Notes under the pieces: generated by a model
Databases searched by the model: none
Seen by the model: the letters and a program-made list of their open reading frames with translations, nothing else
Told to the model about the DNA's origin: nothing
In this document: in pieces, positions 34,183 through 43,452 of the stretch
Layout: each line of letters opens with the position of its first letter
How positions within the stretch are numbered: position 1 is the stretch's first letter
Made by a program: the position numbers and the translations under genes
Assembly: GCA_035548125.1 (NCBI GenBank)
Contig: DASZTV010000024.1
Span: 1-64,000, forward strand
Length of the DNA: 64,000 nucleotides
Direction of reading: 5' to 3'
Source of the DNA: DASZTV01 sp035548125
GTDB lineage: Bacteria; Actinomycetota; Actinomycetes; JAFAQI01

Positions 34183-34635
34183 TTAGAGGGAGGCGAGGTC
34201 GTCGACGTTGGCGAGCGACTCGGCCCAGCCGCTCGCCGCCACGTCGAGCATCTTCTCGAGGTCGACGAGCAGTACCGGACCGTCCGTGGCGCTTCGTACG
34301 CCGATCACGTACGACGGCAGTACCTTCGCGGGCCGATCGGTCAGCTCGGGCAGCGCCTCGGCGGGCAGCACGGCCAGCACCTGGTCGACCGCGACACCCA
34401 CTGCGTCACCGTCGACCTCCAGCACCAGAACGTCGCCCTGATCCTCGGGTGCGTCGGGGCCGCGTACGTCGAGGACCGGAAGCGGCGCACCGCGCAGCTC
34501 GATCACTCCGGCCAGTGGCGCCTGGACGCCGGGAAGCCGCTCCAGGCCGGCGAGCCGCACGATCTCGCGGACATCGTCCAACGACGTCGCGAAGGCCCGC
34601 TCCCCCAGGCGGAACATCACGTAGCCGGTGATCAT
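34183..34635 (-). CDS. cheW: Chemotaxis adaptor protein CheW
   Basis: 150-residue CheW-domain scaffold that couples chemoreceptors to the CheA kinase. Conserved features: FRLGERAFATSLDDVREIVRL at the N-terminus, GVIELRGAPLPVLDVRG (the receptor/kinase-binding beta barrel) and VAVDQVLAVL, GPVLLVDLEKML near the end. The ATG at 34635 overlaps the cheR stop (ATGA); the frame extends upstream but only as a shadow of cheR. Last gene of cheB-cheR-cheW; its TAA abuts the inverted repeat, which probably ends the transcript. Confidence 0.9.
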   Translation of the reverse strand: MITGYVMFRLGERAFATSLDDVREIVRLAGLERLPGVQAPLAGVIELRGAPLPVLDVRGPDAPEDQGDVLVLEVDGDAVGVAVDQVLAVLPAEALPELTDRPAKVLPSYVIGVRSATDGPVLLVDLEKMLDVAASGWAESLANVDDLASL

Positions 34636-36113
34636 GAGGTCCCTTCCATGGAGGGCGTCGGTGCCACGGTCCCGGCGCGGTCTGCAAGCTGCAAGCACAG
34701 CGCCGCAAGCTCTGCCACGTCGCGGCCGCCCAGTTCGGGCGCGGTCAGGTCCTTCGGCCGCCGACCGAGCGTACTGGCGGCGGCCCGGTAGGACCGCGCC
34801 GCCGCGACACCCTCGCCGACGCGGTCGAGGGCTCCGCCGAGCATGAAATGAGCGAACCCGTGCTCGGGGTCGAGGTAGACGGTCTTGCGCAGCACGACTA
34901 GTGCATCGGCATCTCGGCCGAGGTTCGTGAGCGCAACTCCCCACAGATAGTGGGCGTCGGCGCGCAGCGGCGTGCTGCCGGCGACCTCCTCGGCGAGGTC
35001 CGCGGCCTCCGCGTACCTGCCTTCGGTGAGGGCGCTCCGCACCGACTCGAGCGGGTCCGGCGGCGCTTCCGCCGGCACGATCGCCCGCGGGACCGGCAGC
35101 GCGGGAGTGACCAGGCGCGGCAGCTTCGGGACCTCAACCGACTTCTTCCGGTCGGGATGGCGACGGTCGGCATCCGCCTTGCGCCGCTCCGACGCGCCCG
35201 GGCGATGCGCGTCCTTGGTCCGCCGCTCGGGGACTACCCGACGCCGGTCGGCCACCTCCGCCTGCTCCTCGACGTCATCGAGCCGCCGATAGACGAAGGC
35301 GTCGCCGAGTGAGACGAGGGTGAAGTCGTCGCTGATCTGCCACAGCGTCTCTGCGTGACCCAGGAAGAGGTAGCCCCCGTCCCGCAGCCGGTCGTGCAGC
35401 CGCTTCATCAGCGTTCGGGTGGTCTCGCGGTCGAAGTAGATCGTGACGTTGCGACACAGGATCAGATCGGCCTCGCCGGCCGAGAACGCCGGCTCGTCGG
35501 TCACCAGGTTGCGGTGCTCGAACTCCACGATCGAACGGACTTCGTCCCGGACGGTCCAGGAGGTTCCGTCGCGGTCCGGCACGAACCAGCGGTTGAGGTC
35601 CGCCTGCTCGGTCATGACGAACGACCGCTCGCCGTACCTGGCTTCGCGACCTGCGGCGAGGCCACGGGTCGAGATGTCCGTCGCGAGGACCTTGACGTCC
35701 CAGTCGGTCGTCGCCGGCAGCAGCTCGCGGACCATGATCGCGATCGTGTACGCCTCTTCACCGGTCGAGCACCCGGCGCTCCAGATCCGCAACCGCTTGC
35801 GGTCTGCGGCTTGTCGGATGAGCTCCGGCATCACGAACTTCCGCAACGCGCGGATCTGCGGCGGGTTCCGGAAGAAGTGAGTTTCGGGGATCGTCACCTC
35901 GTCGATCAGCCACTGCAGCTCGTCGGTACCCGTCGGGGCGCCGACCTTCGCGAGGTAGGTGCCGACGTCGGGGGTTTTGGTCGCGCGCATTCGCTCGCCG
36001 ATGGAAAAGCCGAGCGAGTCGCGACGCGACTCGTCGAAGGAAAGCCCGGCCGCGCTGTGGAGGAGCTGCGTGACCGTCGCGAACTCGGCGTCGCTCAATG
36101 CGACGCGCTTCAC
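34632..36113 (-). CDS. cheR: Chemotaxis protein methyltransferase CheR with C-terminal TPR region
   Basis: 493 residues. Methylates receptor glutamates with SAM. N-terminal helical subdomain (1-80), then the catalytic domain: TIPETHFFRNP, WSAGCSTGEEAYTIAI (SAM site, about 130), ATDISTRGL, ILCRNVTIYF. From about 290 a charged, Arg/Lys-rich linker leads to TPR-like helices (about 385-460: GRYAEAADLAEE, ADAHYLWGVALTNLGRDADA, GFAHFMLGGALDRVGEG). GTG at 36113 overlaps the cheB stop as GTGA. CheR-TPR fusions occur in alternative chemosensory systems, often with dedicated receptors, none of which is seen here. Confidence 0.92.
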   Translation of the reverse strand: MKRVALSDAEFATVTQLLHSAAGLSFDESRRDSLGFSIGERMRATKTPDVGTYLAKVGAPTGTDELQWLIDEVTIPETHFFRNPPQIRALRKFVMPELIRQAADRKRLRIWSAGCSTGEEAYTIAIMVRELLPATTDWDVKVLATDISTRGLAAGREARYGERSFVMTEQADLNRWFVPDRDGTSWTVRDEVRSIVEFEHRNLVTDEPAFSAGEADLILCRNVTIYFDRETTRTLMKRLHDRLRDGGYLFLGHAETLWQISDDFTLVSLGDAFVYRRLDDVEEQAEVADRRRVVPERRTKDAHRPGASERRKADADRRHPDRKKSVEVPKLPRLVTPALPVPRAIVPAEAPPDPLESVRSALTEGRYAEAADLAEEVAGSTPLRADAHYLWGVALTNLGRDADALVVLRKTVYLDPEHGFAHFMLGGALDRVGEGVAAARSYRAAASTLGRRPKDLTAPELGGRDVAELAALCLQLADRAGTVAPTPSMEGTS

Positions 36114-37297
36114 TCCGACCTGCCCTCGTCCGCCGGCGAGAGGAGCCGGTGCAGCGCCACCGAGATGTCGGGCAGCGGCAGCTGCATGTCGACGGCGTCT
36201 TCGGACTTGGCGGCGGCAGGCATGCCGTAGACCGCGCTGGTCGACTCGTCCTGGGCGATGGTGATCCCGCCCTGGTTGCGGATCCGCTTCAAGCCCGTCG
36301 CCCCGTCGCGACCCATCCCGGTCAGCAAAACCCCGGCAGCGAGCGAGCCGTACGCGTCGGCCGCCGACGTAAAGGTCACATCGATGCCCGGCACGTGGTA
36401 CTGCGTCGGAGGCGGGGTCTGCGTCGTCACCCGCAGATGATCGTGGATCACGAGGTTCATCGCGCCCGGCGCAATCGTCACGACCCCTGGCGCCAGGCGC
36501 TTGCCATGCTCCCCGAGGACGACCGGGAGCGGACACACCTCGTCGAGCCAGTGCGTCAGTCCTTCCATGAACCCGTCGGCCATGTGCTGGACGACGACGA
36601 TGGCGGTCGTCGTACGCGTCGGCAGATCCGAGAGCAAGGTCGCGAGTGCTTGCGGGCCGCCCGTCGATGCGCCGATGACGAGTACCTCGAACTCTCGTTC
36701 GGCGAGCCGCTCGATGGGGTCTGACGAGTCCGACACAGCGCGCGGCGCCGCTTTGCGCGAGGACGTGGTGCGGGGCGCCGGCTTCTCCGTGGTGCCGTCG
36801 AGCCGAGCGGTGGTGATGGCGGAACGCGACTGGCCGAGCCGGCCTCGCGGGTGGGTGATGACCCGCACCCGGCCGGCCACCCGCAGCCGTTGGCGCAGCT
36901 CCTCGGCGTACTCCGACAGCCGTGCGCTGTCGTCCGGACCCGGCTTCGCCATCACGTCGATCGCGCCCGCCGCCAGCGCGGAAGCGGCGTTGTCGCGGTC
37001 GGCACCGTCGACGAACGCCGAATACACGACGATCGGGGTCGGACGGTTCGCCATGATCCGCTCGATCGCCTCGATGCCGTTCATGACCGGCAGGTGCAGG
37101 TCCATGATGACCGCGGTCGGCTTGAGCTGGTCGACCAGTGCGATGGCGTCGCGCCCGGTGCGCGCTTCGCCGACGACCTGGAGCATCGGGTCTGCCGACA
37201 TGGCGGCGCGGATGAAGCGCCGCTGCGTGGCGGAGTCGTCGACGATGACGACGGTGACCGGGCTGGGGAGCTCCGCCTGTGCCGTCACGTGTGACAT
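36110..37297 (-). CDS. cheB: Chemotaxis response regulator / protein-glutamate methylesterase CheB
   Basis: 395 residues. Receiver domain first (VIVDDSATQRRFI, phospho-acceptor Asp in VIMDLHLPV, Lys in VMAKPGPDD), then a Ser/Arg/Lys-rich linker of about 55 residues, then the methylesterase domain with the catalytic triad: Ser in GASTGGP, His in VQHMADGF and Asp in TGMGRDGA. It removes methyl groups from receptors when phosphorylated by CheA. ATG at 37297. First gene of the cheB-cheR-cheW run; no cheA, cheY or receptor is in the window, so the kinase must be elsewhere. Confidence 0.94.
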   Translation of the reverse strand: MSHVTAQAELPSPVTVVIVDDSATQRRFIRAAMSADPMLQVVGEARTGRDAIALVDQLKPTAVIMDLHLPVMNGIEAIERIMANRPTPIVVYSAFVDGADRDNAASALAAGAIDVMAKPGPDDSARLSEYAEELRQRLRVAGRVRVITHPRGRLGQSRSAITTARLDGTTEKPAPRTTSSRKAAPRAVSDSSDPIERLAEREFEVLVIGASTGGPQALATLLSDLPTRTTTAIVVVQHMADGFMEGLTHWLDEVCPLPVVLGEHGKRLAPGVVTIAPGAMNLVIHDHLRVTTQTPPPTQYHVPGIDVTFTSAADAYGSLAAGVLLTGMGRDGATGLKRIRNQGGITIAQDESTSAVYGMPAAAKSEDAVDMQLPLPDISVALHRLLSPADEGRSE

Positions 37298-37391
37298 GTC
37301 GTCGTGTCCGTTCGCCTGCTTGAGCGTGCGTGGCGCACGGTTCCCCCCAATGACCCGTCAGTGTCAGGCAGTTTGATCCGATTGAGCCCGA

Positions 37392-37985
37392 TTACTGCGT
37401 CTTCTTCGTGAAGTGGAAGGCGACCTCCTCCGCGTTGACGCCATCAATCGTGGCGCTGAGGTGATAGGTCCCGGGCTGGGCCGGCTCACCCCGCTTGCAA
37501 CCCGGATCCAGCCGGTGGCCGTCCCAGGTGATCGAGACCTGCCGACTGGCTCCGGCTTTGAGCGCACGCGTCGCCGACGTGTCCGGCTGCGGACATCCCT
37601 TGGTGGTCCACCACTGGGCGGCGCCGGAGGTCACGGTCCACTCCTCGTTGGAGGGGGAGGTCGTCAGCCGGCAGGTCGCCTGGGAAACGTTGGAGAGGGT
37701 CGCCGTGAACACCGGCTGCTGGCCGACCTGATAGGTCGCCTCCGATGCCGAGAGCACCGCCGACAGCTGGTCCGGCGTGCACGCGCCGCCGCCCCCGGTG
37801 GTCTGGGTTGTCTGCTGCGGGTTCGGCCCGTCGGTGGAGGTGGCTCGCGGCGACTTCGACGATCCGCCGGTCGTCGCGATGACCAGCACGATGATCACGA
37901 GCAGCGGCAACCCGACCACGACGAGCCGGCGGACCCAGTACACCTGGGGTGGATGGGGTCCGACCGGAAAGAGCAGGCTGCTCAC
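37392..37985 (-). CDS. Single-pass membrane protein with secreted DUF4232-like domain
   Basis: 197 residues. A short N-terminus (SSLLFPVGPHPPQVYWVRR) precedes one membrane helix (LVVVGLPLLVIIVLVIAT), a Ser/Thr/Gln linker, and an extracytoplasmic beta-sandwich-like domain of about 125 residues with cysteines in GACTPDQL, ATCRLT, KGCPQP and PGCKRG, probably two disulfides. The PPxVYWxRR preceding the membrane helix is recurrent in actinobacterial membrane proteins (recalled). GTG at 37985 is chosen over an upstream frame. Divergent from mutY; no function can be assigned. Confidence 0.7.
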   Translation of the reverse strand: MSSLLFPVGPHPPQVYWVRRLVVVGLPLLVIIVLVIATTGGSSKSPRATSTDGPNPQQTTQTTGGGGACTPDQLSAVLSASEATYQVGQQPVFTATLSNVSQATCRLTTSPSNEEWTVTSGAAQWWTTKGCPQPDTSATRALKAGASRQVSITWDGHRLDPGCKRGEPAQPGTYHLSATIDGVNAEEVAFHFTKKTQ

Positions 37986-38056
37986 CCGGATGATCGTAGG
38001 GGTCGAGCAGCCCCGCCGTCCCGGCGCGGCGGAGGGTGGCACACTCGCCCGCAACG

Positions 38057-38923
38057 ATGGGTACGACGTTCTCCGACCGGGTGCGCGCCTGGTACGACGC
38101 GAACGCCCGCGACCTGCCCTGGCGCGATCCGGCCGCCGATCCGTGGGGCGTGCTGGTCAGCGAGGTGATGCTGCAACAGACGCCGGTCAACCGGGTGCTT
38201 CCGGCGTGGGAGGCGTGGCTGTCGCGGTGGCCGACCCCGGCCGCCTTGGCGGCGGACTCACCCGGGGAGGCGGTGCGCGCGTGGGGCCGGCTCGGCTACC
38301 CCCGGCGTGCGCTTCGGCTGCATGCGACCGCGACCGCGATCGTGGAACGGCACGGCGGTTCGGTGCCGTCGGGCCACGACGAGCTGCTGGCACTGCCGGG
38401 AGTCGGCAGCTACACCGCCGCCGCCGTCGCCGCCTTCGGGTTCGGTGCCCGCCATGCGGTTCTCGACACCAACGTCCGCCGGGTGCACGCACGGGTGTTC
38501 CACGGCGCCGCGGACGCGCTCACGCCGTCACCGACGAAGGCCGAGCGGGAGGCGGCGCTGGCTCTCGTGCCGACCGATGCGCCGGCGCGCCACAGCGTCG
38601 CCGTGATGGAGCTCGGCGCGCTGGTCTGCACGGCACGCGATCCCCGGTGTCACGCCTGCCCGGTGAGCGACGAGTGCGGCTGGCTGGCCGCCGGACGGCC
38701 CCCCGCCGCGGCCACCCGCCGTACCCAGACCTACGCCGGCACCGACCGGCAGGTCCGCGGCAGGCTGCTGGCCGTGCTGCGCGAAGCGGCGGACCTGGTC
38801 GCGAAACCCGAGCTCGACGTCGTGTGGCACGACGAGACACAGCGCGAACGCTCGCTGGTCGGCCTGATCGAGGACGGTCTGGTCGAACCGGTCGGCGACG
38901 GCTTCTTCCGGCTTCCGACATGA
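38057..38923 (+). CDS. mutY: A/G-specific adenine glycosylase
   Basis: Removes adenine mispaired with 8-oxoguanine. 288 residues. N-terminal helical domain: LPWRDPAADPWGVLVSEVMLQQTPV, HhH motif LPGVGSYTAAAVAAFGFG with the catalytic Asp in LDTNVRRVHAR, and the [4Fe-4S] ligands C-x6-C-x2-C-x5-C in CTARDPRCHACPVSDEC. It lacks most of the C-terminal NUDIX-like 8-oxoG-recognition domain, as in many actinobacteria, leaving a short tail (to residue 288) with VRGRLLAVLREAA. ATG at 38057. Its TGA overlaps the glycerophosphodiesterase start. Confidence 0.93.
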   Translation: MGTTFSDRVRAWYDANARDLPWRDPAADPWGVLVSEVMLQQTPVNRVLPAWEAWLSRWPTPAALAADSPGEAVRAWGRLGYPRRALRLHATATAIVERHGGSVPSGHDELLALPGVGSYTAAAVAAFGFGARHAVLDTNVRRVHARVFHGAADALTPSPTKAEREAALALVPTDAPARHSVAVMELGALVCTARDPRCHACPVSDECGWLAAGRPPAAATRRTQTYAGTDRQVRGRLLAVLREAADLVAKPELDVVWHDETQRERSLVGLIEDGLVEPVGDGFFRLPT

Positions 38924-39588
38924 AGTACGCCTTCGCGCACCGAGGCGGTCGGGGGCACGGCCCCGACAACGTTCTGCCGACCTTCGCCGAGGCGTTGGCA
39001 CGGGGCGCAACGGCCCTGGAAACCGACGCCTGGGTGACCGCCGACGGCATCGTGGTGCTCGACCATGACGGCGTGCACAACGCGGGGCGGCCGGATCAGG
39101 TCTCGATCACCCAGGTCCAACGCGATGCGCTCGCTCCGCACATCCCGACGCTCGCCGACCTGTACGAGCGCTGCGGTACCGACTTCGACCTCGCGATCGA
39201 CATCAAAGGTGACGGTGCGGGCGAGGCGATCAGCCGGGTCGCCGATGCGTACGGCGCGGCCGATCGCCTGTGGCTGTTCACCCCCAGTCCGGCCCGACCC
39301 GGAAAGGCCGCCCCGGCCCACCGCGGTGTGACGGTTCCCGCGAGCGAGCTCCGGTCATCCGGCCGCGATCCGCTGCTCGAATCGCTGCGCGTCGAGGACA
39401 TCCATGTGGTCAACGCACGTTGGCCGTTCTGGCGGCGGTCCGCGGTCAGGGCCGTGCACGAGCACGGAATGCTCGCGTTCGCCTGGGACGTGCAAGGGCC
39501 GCTCGCGCTGTGGTGGTGCAAACGCGTCGGCATCGACGGCATCTTCAGCGATCACATGCGCGTGTTGCGAGCCGCTCAGGCCGCGTAG
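38920..39588 (+). CDS. Glycerophosphodiester phosphodiesterase
   Basis: 222-residue GDPD-family TIM barrel. Metal/active-site residues visible: FAHRGGRGHGPDN (His and Asn), ALETDAWVTADGIVVLDHDG (Glu, Asp, His) and AWDV. It hydrolyses glycerophosphodiesters to sn-glycerol-3-phosphate plus alcohol; cytoplasmic since no signal peptide. ATG at 38920 overlaps the mutY stop (ATGA). It converges on and overlaps by 13 bases the minus-strand TIGR03084 gene. Confidence 0.9.
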   Translation: MKYAFAHRGGRGHGPDNVLPTFAEALARGATALETDAWVTADGIVVLDHDGVHNAGRPDQVSITQVQRDALAPHIPTLADLYERCGTDFDLAIDIKGDGAGEAISRVADAYGAADRLWLFTPSPARPGKAAPAHRGVTVPASELRSSGRDPLLESLRVEDIHVVNARWPFWRRSAVRAVHEHGMLAFAWDVQGPLALWWCKRVGIDGIFSDHMRVLRAAQAA

Positions 39589-40328
39589 TTGCGCAGCACC
39601 CTCAACGCGGCATCGCCGTACGGGCCCGATGTCTTCAGTCCAGAGTCTTCCGGCGACAGCCGCTGCGCCCCCACCCGGCAGAAAGCACCTGCCGCGCCGG
39701 TGATCCTGGACTCGGCGGCTGGATCGCCGTAGCTCCAGATCTCGCCGTCGGGCGAGGTGAGCTCGGCGTACACCGGTTGCGCCGACTGTCCGGCGACCTC
39801 GAAGCCGTACGGCAGCGTTCGGTGGGCCAGCCACGCGATGTGGCGCAGCCGATCGGTGTCCGGATAGTCGGCACCGAGCGGCTCGGCGATGTCGAGGGCA
39901 TGCGCCCAGTGCTCGGCGAGCCGCGTAGTGGCCATGACCTGCGGCCGCAGCGGCGCCGCCGCCCACGGGAAGCGGGCGTCTGGATCGGCATGACGAAGCG
40001 CATCGACGGCGGCGCGACGAGCAGCCCGCCACCGATCGAAGATCACGAACGGATCGCCGCGCTCCGCGCGCACCCGGTTCTCCATGATCTCGTCGAGCGT
40101 GTCGCCCGCGACGGGGATCGCGTCGATCAGCGAGACGTTCGCGCCCGTCACGCTGGAGACAACTGCTTCCTCGCTCTGGGCAAGATGCAGCACGACATCG
40201 GAGATGCTCCAGCCGGGCGCTGCCGAGGGGGACAGCCATCCCGCCTCGTCCAGCGCCGCGACCATTGCCTCGATGGCGTCCTGCTCCGCCTCGAGGTCAG
40301 CAATCACCTCGGCGCTGGCGCTCGTCAT
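39576..40328 (-). CDS. TIGR03084/maleylpyruvate isomerase-like DinB-fold metalloprotein
   Basis: 250 residues. DinB-like four-helix bundle with metal-binding histidines in DVVLHLAQSEE and TRLAEHWAHALDI, as in mycothiol-dependent isomerases and TIGR03084 proteins. C-terminal beta extension: QPVYAELTSPDGEIWSYGDP. Mycothiol use is expected for this family in actinobacteria but no substrate can be proposed. ATG at 40328 is 23 bases after the clpC stop, same strand, so it may be read from the clpC transcript. Confidence 0.85.
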   Translation of the reverse strand: MTSASAEVIADLEAEQDAIEAMVAALDEAGWLSPSAAPGWSISDVVLHLAQSEEAVVSSVTGANVSLIDAIPVAGDTLDEIMENRVRAERGDPFVIFDRWRAARRAAVDALRHADPDARFPWAAAPLRPQVMATTRLAEHWAHALDIAEPLGADYPDTDRLRHIAWLAHRTLPYGFEVAGQSAQPVYAELTSPDGEIWSYGDPAAESRITGAAGAFCRVGAQRLSPEDSGLKTSGPYGDAALRVLRNYAA

Positions 40329-40350
40329 CGTCCCCCCTGGGCGGACGGGG

Positions 40351-42879
40351 TCAGGCCTCGGCGGCCTTGCTGTCGCCTCCCGCCGATGCCGCACCGGCCT
40401 CGACCAGCGGCTCGTCCAGTGCCGTCGGCTTGGACTCGCCACGGAAGGTGAACCGTTCCTCGCCGTCGGTGTCCTCGACATCGACGACGACGATCTGGCC
40501 GGCGGTCAGCTCTCCGAAGAGGATCTTCTCCGACAGCGTGTCCTCGATCTCGCGCTGGATCGTGCGCCGCAGCGGCCGGGCGCCGAGCAGCGGGTCGTAC
40601 CCGCGCCTGGCCAGCAGCCGCTTGGCGTCGGACGTCAGCTCGATCGCCATGTCGCGGTTCTTCATCTGCTCGTCGACGCGCGCGATCATCAGGTCGACGA
40701 TCGTGACGATGTCGTCCTCGGACAGCTGGTGGAACACGATCGTGTCGTCCACGCGGTTGAGGAACTCCGGGCGGAAGTGGGTCTTCAGCTCGTCGTTGAC
40801 CTTGAGCTTCATCCGCTCGTAGTTGTTCACGTCGTGATCGCCCGCGGCGAAGCCGAGGTTCAGGCCCTTGGCGATGTCGCGGGTGCCGAGGTTCGTCGTC
40901 ATGATGATCACGGTGTTCTTGAAGTCCACCGTGCGACCCTGCGAATCGGTGAGCCTGCCGTCCTCCAGCACCTGGAGCAGCGCGTTGAACACGTCCGGGT
41001 GTGCCTTCTCGATCTCGTCGAAAAGCACGACCGAGAACGGCTTGCGGCGCACGCGCTCGGTGAGCTGGCCGCCTTCCTCGTAGCCGACGTATCCAGGAGG
41101 CGAGCCGACCAGGCGCGAGACGGTGTGCTTCTCCATGAACTCGCTCATGTCGAGCTGGATCAGCGAGTCCTCGTCACCGAACAGGAACTCGGCAAGCGTC
41201 TTGGACAGCTCGGTCTTCCCGACACCGGACGGGCCGGCGAAGATGAACGAGCCGCCGGGGCGCTTCGGGTCCTTCAGACCGGCACGGGTACGACGGATGG
41301 CCTGCGCGACCGCCTTGACGGCCTGCTCCTGGCCGATGACGCGCTTGTGCAGCTCGTCCTCCATGCGAAGCAGCCGGGCGGTCTCTTCCTCGGTCAGCTT
41401 GAAGACCGGGATGCCGGTCCACGTCGCGAGGACCTCGGCGATCTCCTCGTCGGTGACCTCGGCGACGACGTCCATGTCGCCGGCCTTCCACTCGCGCTCT
41501 CGATCGGCCTTCTGCGCGAGCAGCTGCTTCTCGTTGTCGCGAAGGGCGGCAGCCTTCTCGAAGTCCTGCGCGTCGATCGCGCTCTCCTTCTCGCGACGAA
41601 CCGACGCGATCTTCTCGTCGAACTCCCGCAGGTCCGGCGGCGCGGTCATCCGCCGGATCCGCATCCGGGAGCCGGCCTCGTCGATCAGGTCGATCGCCTT
41701 GTCCGGCAGGAACCGGTCGGAGATGTAGCGGTCGGCCAGCTGAGCCGCGGCGACCAGGGCGGCGTCGGTGATCGAGACCCGGTGGTGCGCTTCGTACCGG
41801 TCGCGCAACCCCTTGAGGATCTCAATGGTGTGCGCGAGGGTCGGCTCGCCGACCTGGATCGGCTGGAACCGGCGCTCGAGCGCAGCGTCCTTCTCGAGGT
41901 ACTTGCGGTACTCGTCGAGGGTCGTCGCCCCAATCGTCTGGAGCTCACCGCGAGCAAGCATCGGCTTGAGGATCGACGCGGCGTCAATCGCACCCTCGGC
42001 CGCGCCCGCACCGACCAAGGTGTGAATCTCGTCGATGAAAAGAATGATGTCGCCGCGGGTGCGAATCTCCTTGAGCACCTTCTTCAGGCGCTCTTCGAAA
42101 TCACCGCGGTAACGGCTTCCGGCGACCAAGGCGCCGAGGTCGAGCGTGTAAAGCTGCTTTTCTTTGAGGTTCTCAGGGACCTCGCCCTTCACGATTCCCT
42201 GCGCGAGACCTTCGACAACCGCGGTCTTTCCGACGCCGGGCTCCCCGATCAGGACCGGGTTGTTCTTGGTACGGCGCGACAGCACCTGCATGACGCGCTC
42301 GATTTCCTTTTCGCGCCCGATGACCGGGTCGAGCTTTCCCTCGCGCGCCGCCTGCGTCAGGTTGCGGCCGAACTGGTCGAGGACAAGCGAGGTGCTCGGG
42401 GCGCCCTCGCCGACACCGCCGGCGGCCGCGGGTTCCTTGCCCTGGTAGCCGGACAGCAGCTGGATGACCTGCTGGCGCACCCGGTTGAGGTCCGCGCCGA
42501 GCTTGACGAGCACCTGCGCGGCGACACCTTCGCCCTCGCGGATCAGCCCGAGCAGGATGTGCTCGGTCCCGATGTAGTTGTGCCCAAGCTGCAGGGCCTC
42601 GCGGAGGCTGAGCTCGAGAACCTTCTTGGCGCGGGGCGTGAAGGGGATGTGGCCGCTCGGTGCCTGCTGGCCCTGGCCGATGATCTCTTCGACCTGCTGA
42701 CGCACGCCTTCGAGCGAGATGCCGAGCGACTCGAGCGCTTTGGCGGCAACACCTTCGCCCTCGTGGATCAGGCCGAGCAGGATGTGCTCGGTCCCGATGT
42801 AGTTGTGGTTGAGCATCCTGGCCTCTTCCTGAGCCAGGACAACGACCCGACGTGCGCGGTCGGTAAATCTTTCGAACAT
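40351..42879 (-). CDS. clpC: ATP-dependent Clp protease ATP-binding subunit ClpC
   Basis: Hsp100 unfoldase that feeds ClpP. 842 residues. Two Clp-N repeats (1-145), AAA+ domain 1 with Walker A GEPGVGKTAV, an UVR/M-domain (EFDEKIASVRREKESAIDA), AAA+ domain 2 with GPSGVGKTELSK and the C-terminal D2-small domain including the P-loop contact IGF-like region. Ends in an acidic Ala/Glu tail. ATG at 42879 with GAGGAG five bases upstream. Monocistronic or followed by the DinB-fold gene; 174 bases upstream separate it from lsr2. Essential in mycobacteria. Confidence 0.97.
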   Translation of the reverse strand: MFERFTDRARRVVVLAQEEARMLNHNYIGTEHILLGLIHEGEGVAAKALESLGISLEGVRQQVEEIIGQGQQAPSGHIPFTPRAKKVLELSLREALQLGHNYIGTEHILLGLIREGEGVAAQVLVKLGADLNRVRQQVIQLLSGYQGKEPAAAGGVGEGAPSTSLVLDQFGRNLTQAAREGKLDPVIGREKEIERVMQVLSRRTKNNPVLIGEPGVGKTAVVEGLAQGIVKGEVPENLKEKQLYTLDLGALVAGSRYRGDFEERLKKVLKEIRTRGDIILFIDEIHTLVGAGAAEGAIDAASILKPMLARGELQTIGATTLDEYRKYLEKDAALERRFQPIQVGEPTLAHTIEILKGLRDRYEAHHRVSITDAALVAAAQLADRYISDRFLPDKAIDLIDEAGSRMRIRRMTAPPDLREFDEKIASVRREKESAIDAQDFEKAAALRDNEKQLLAQKADREREWKAGDMDVVAEVTDEEIAEVLATWTGIPVFKLTEEETARLLRMEDELHKRVIGQEQAVKAVAQAIRRTRAGLKDPKRPGGSFIFAGPSGVGKTELSKTLAEFLFGDEDSLIQLDMSEFMEKHTVSRLVGSPPGYVGYEEGGQLTERVRRKPFSVVLFDEIEKAHPDVFNALLQVLEDGRLTDSQGRTVDFKNTVIIMTTNLGTRDIAKGLNLGFAAGDHDVNNYERMKLKVNDELKTHFRPEFLNRVDDTIVFHQLSEDDIVTIVDLMIARVDEQMKNRDMAIELTSDAKRLLARRGYDPLLGARPLRRTIQREIEDTLSEKILFGELTAGQIVVVDVEDTDGEERFTFRGESKPTALDEPLVEAGAASAGGDSKAAEA

Positions 42880-43053
42880 GCTCGCTCCTCGACCGAAGCG
42901 GGTCGCCCCGTCTTTCGCATGCTAGCCCCGGGCAGTGAGCGTCGTGTGCCGCTGTCCAGAACCTTCACCCTTAAAGACGCAACAAGCCGTGAAGCTGGTT
43001 CGATTTCCGTTTCAGCCGCTGGCGAAACGCCACGAAACATGAAGATTCAGTTG

Positions 43054-43386
43054 CTAATGACCCGCAGCCGTGTACCGCTCGATGACGTCCGCGGCGACGC
43101 GGCCGCGCTCGCTGACCTTGATGCCGTTGGACTTCGCCCAGGCGCGGACCGCTGCGGGGTCCACCCCCGTCGCGACCTTGCGACGTCCGGCGCCCGAGCT
43201 GACCCGACCGGCTCGGCGGGCACCGCCGACGTAGGTCGCAAACGCGTCGCGCAGCTGTGCCGCGTGCGCCGCGCAGAGGTCGATCTCGTAGGCCGCACCG
43301 TCCAATGAGAACCGAATCGTCTCGGTGCCTTCGGTGTCGTCGTCGTGGAGGTCGCAGACGAGCAACACCTGAACGCGCTGAGCCAT
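43054..43386 (-). CDS. lsr2: Nucleoid-associated silencer Lsr2
   Basis: 110 residues. N-terminal dimerisation/oligomerisation domain (AQRVQVLLVCDLHDDDTEGTE) and C-terminal DNA-binding domain with the AT-hook-like RGR in SNGIKVSERGRVAADVIERY. Lsr2 is the H-NS-like xenogeneic silencer of actinobacteria. ATG at 43386 with GAGGAG eight bases upstream; an upstream in-frame extension to 43452 is ignored. Followed by 174 bases with a small hairpin (43020-43032) and no gene. Confidence 0.95.
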   Translation of the reverse strand: MAQRVQVLLVCDLHDDDTEGTETIRFSLDGAAYEIDLCAAHAAQLRDAFATYVGGARRAGRVSSGAGRRKVATGVDPAAVRAWAKSNGIKVSERGRVAADVIERYTAAGH

Positions 43387-43422
43387 GGGGAAGTCTCCTC
43401 GTGAGGGCGAAATGCTGAGGGA

Positions 43423-43452
43423 AAAGTACGTCACTGTTTCGTCGACACACAA
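43423..43452 (-). promoter_or_regulatory. Candidate lsr2 promoter
   Basis: On the minus strand TTGTGT (43452-43447), 18-base spacer, TACTTT (43428-43423). The start point would lie about 40 bases before the lsr2 ATG. The -35 overlaps the inverted repeat after lysS. Confidence 0.35.

Noticed and set aside
37777..39588. 603-codon plus-strand frame merging upstream sequence with GDPD
   Set aside because: The first about 380 codons are out of frame with mutY and are not conserved; the GDPD start at 38920 fits the family and overlaps mutY.
40084..43308. Long plus-strand frame (about 1074 codons) opposite clpC
   Set aside because: It is an antisense shadow of clpC created by G/C-ending codons; it shows no domain and overlaps a highly conserved gene.
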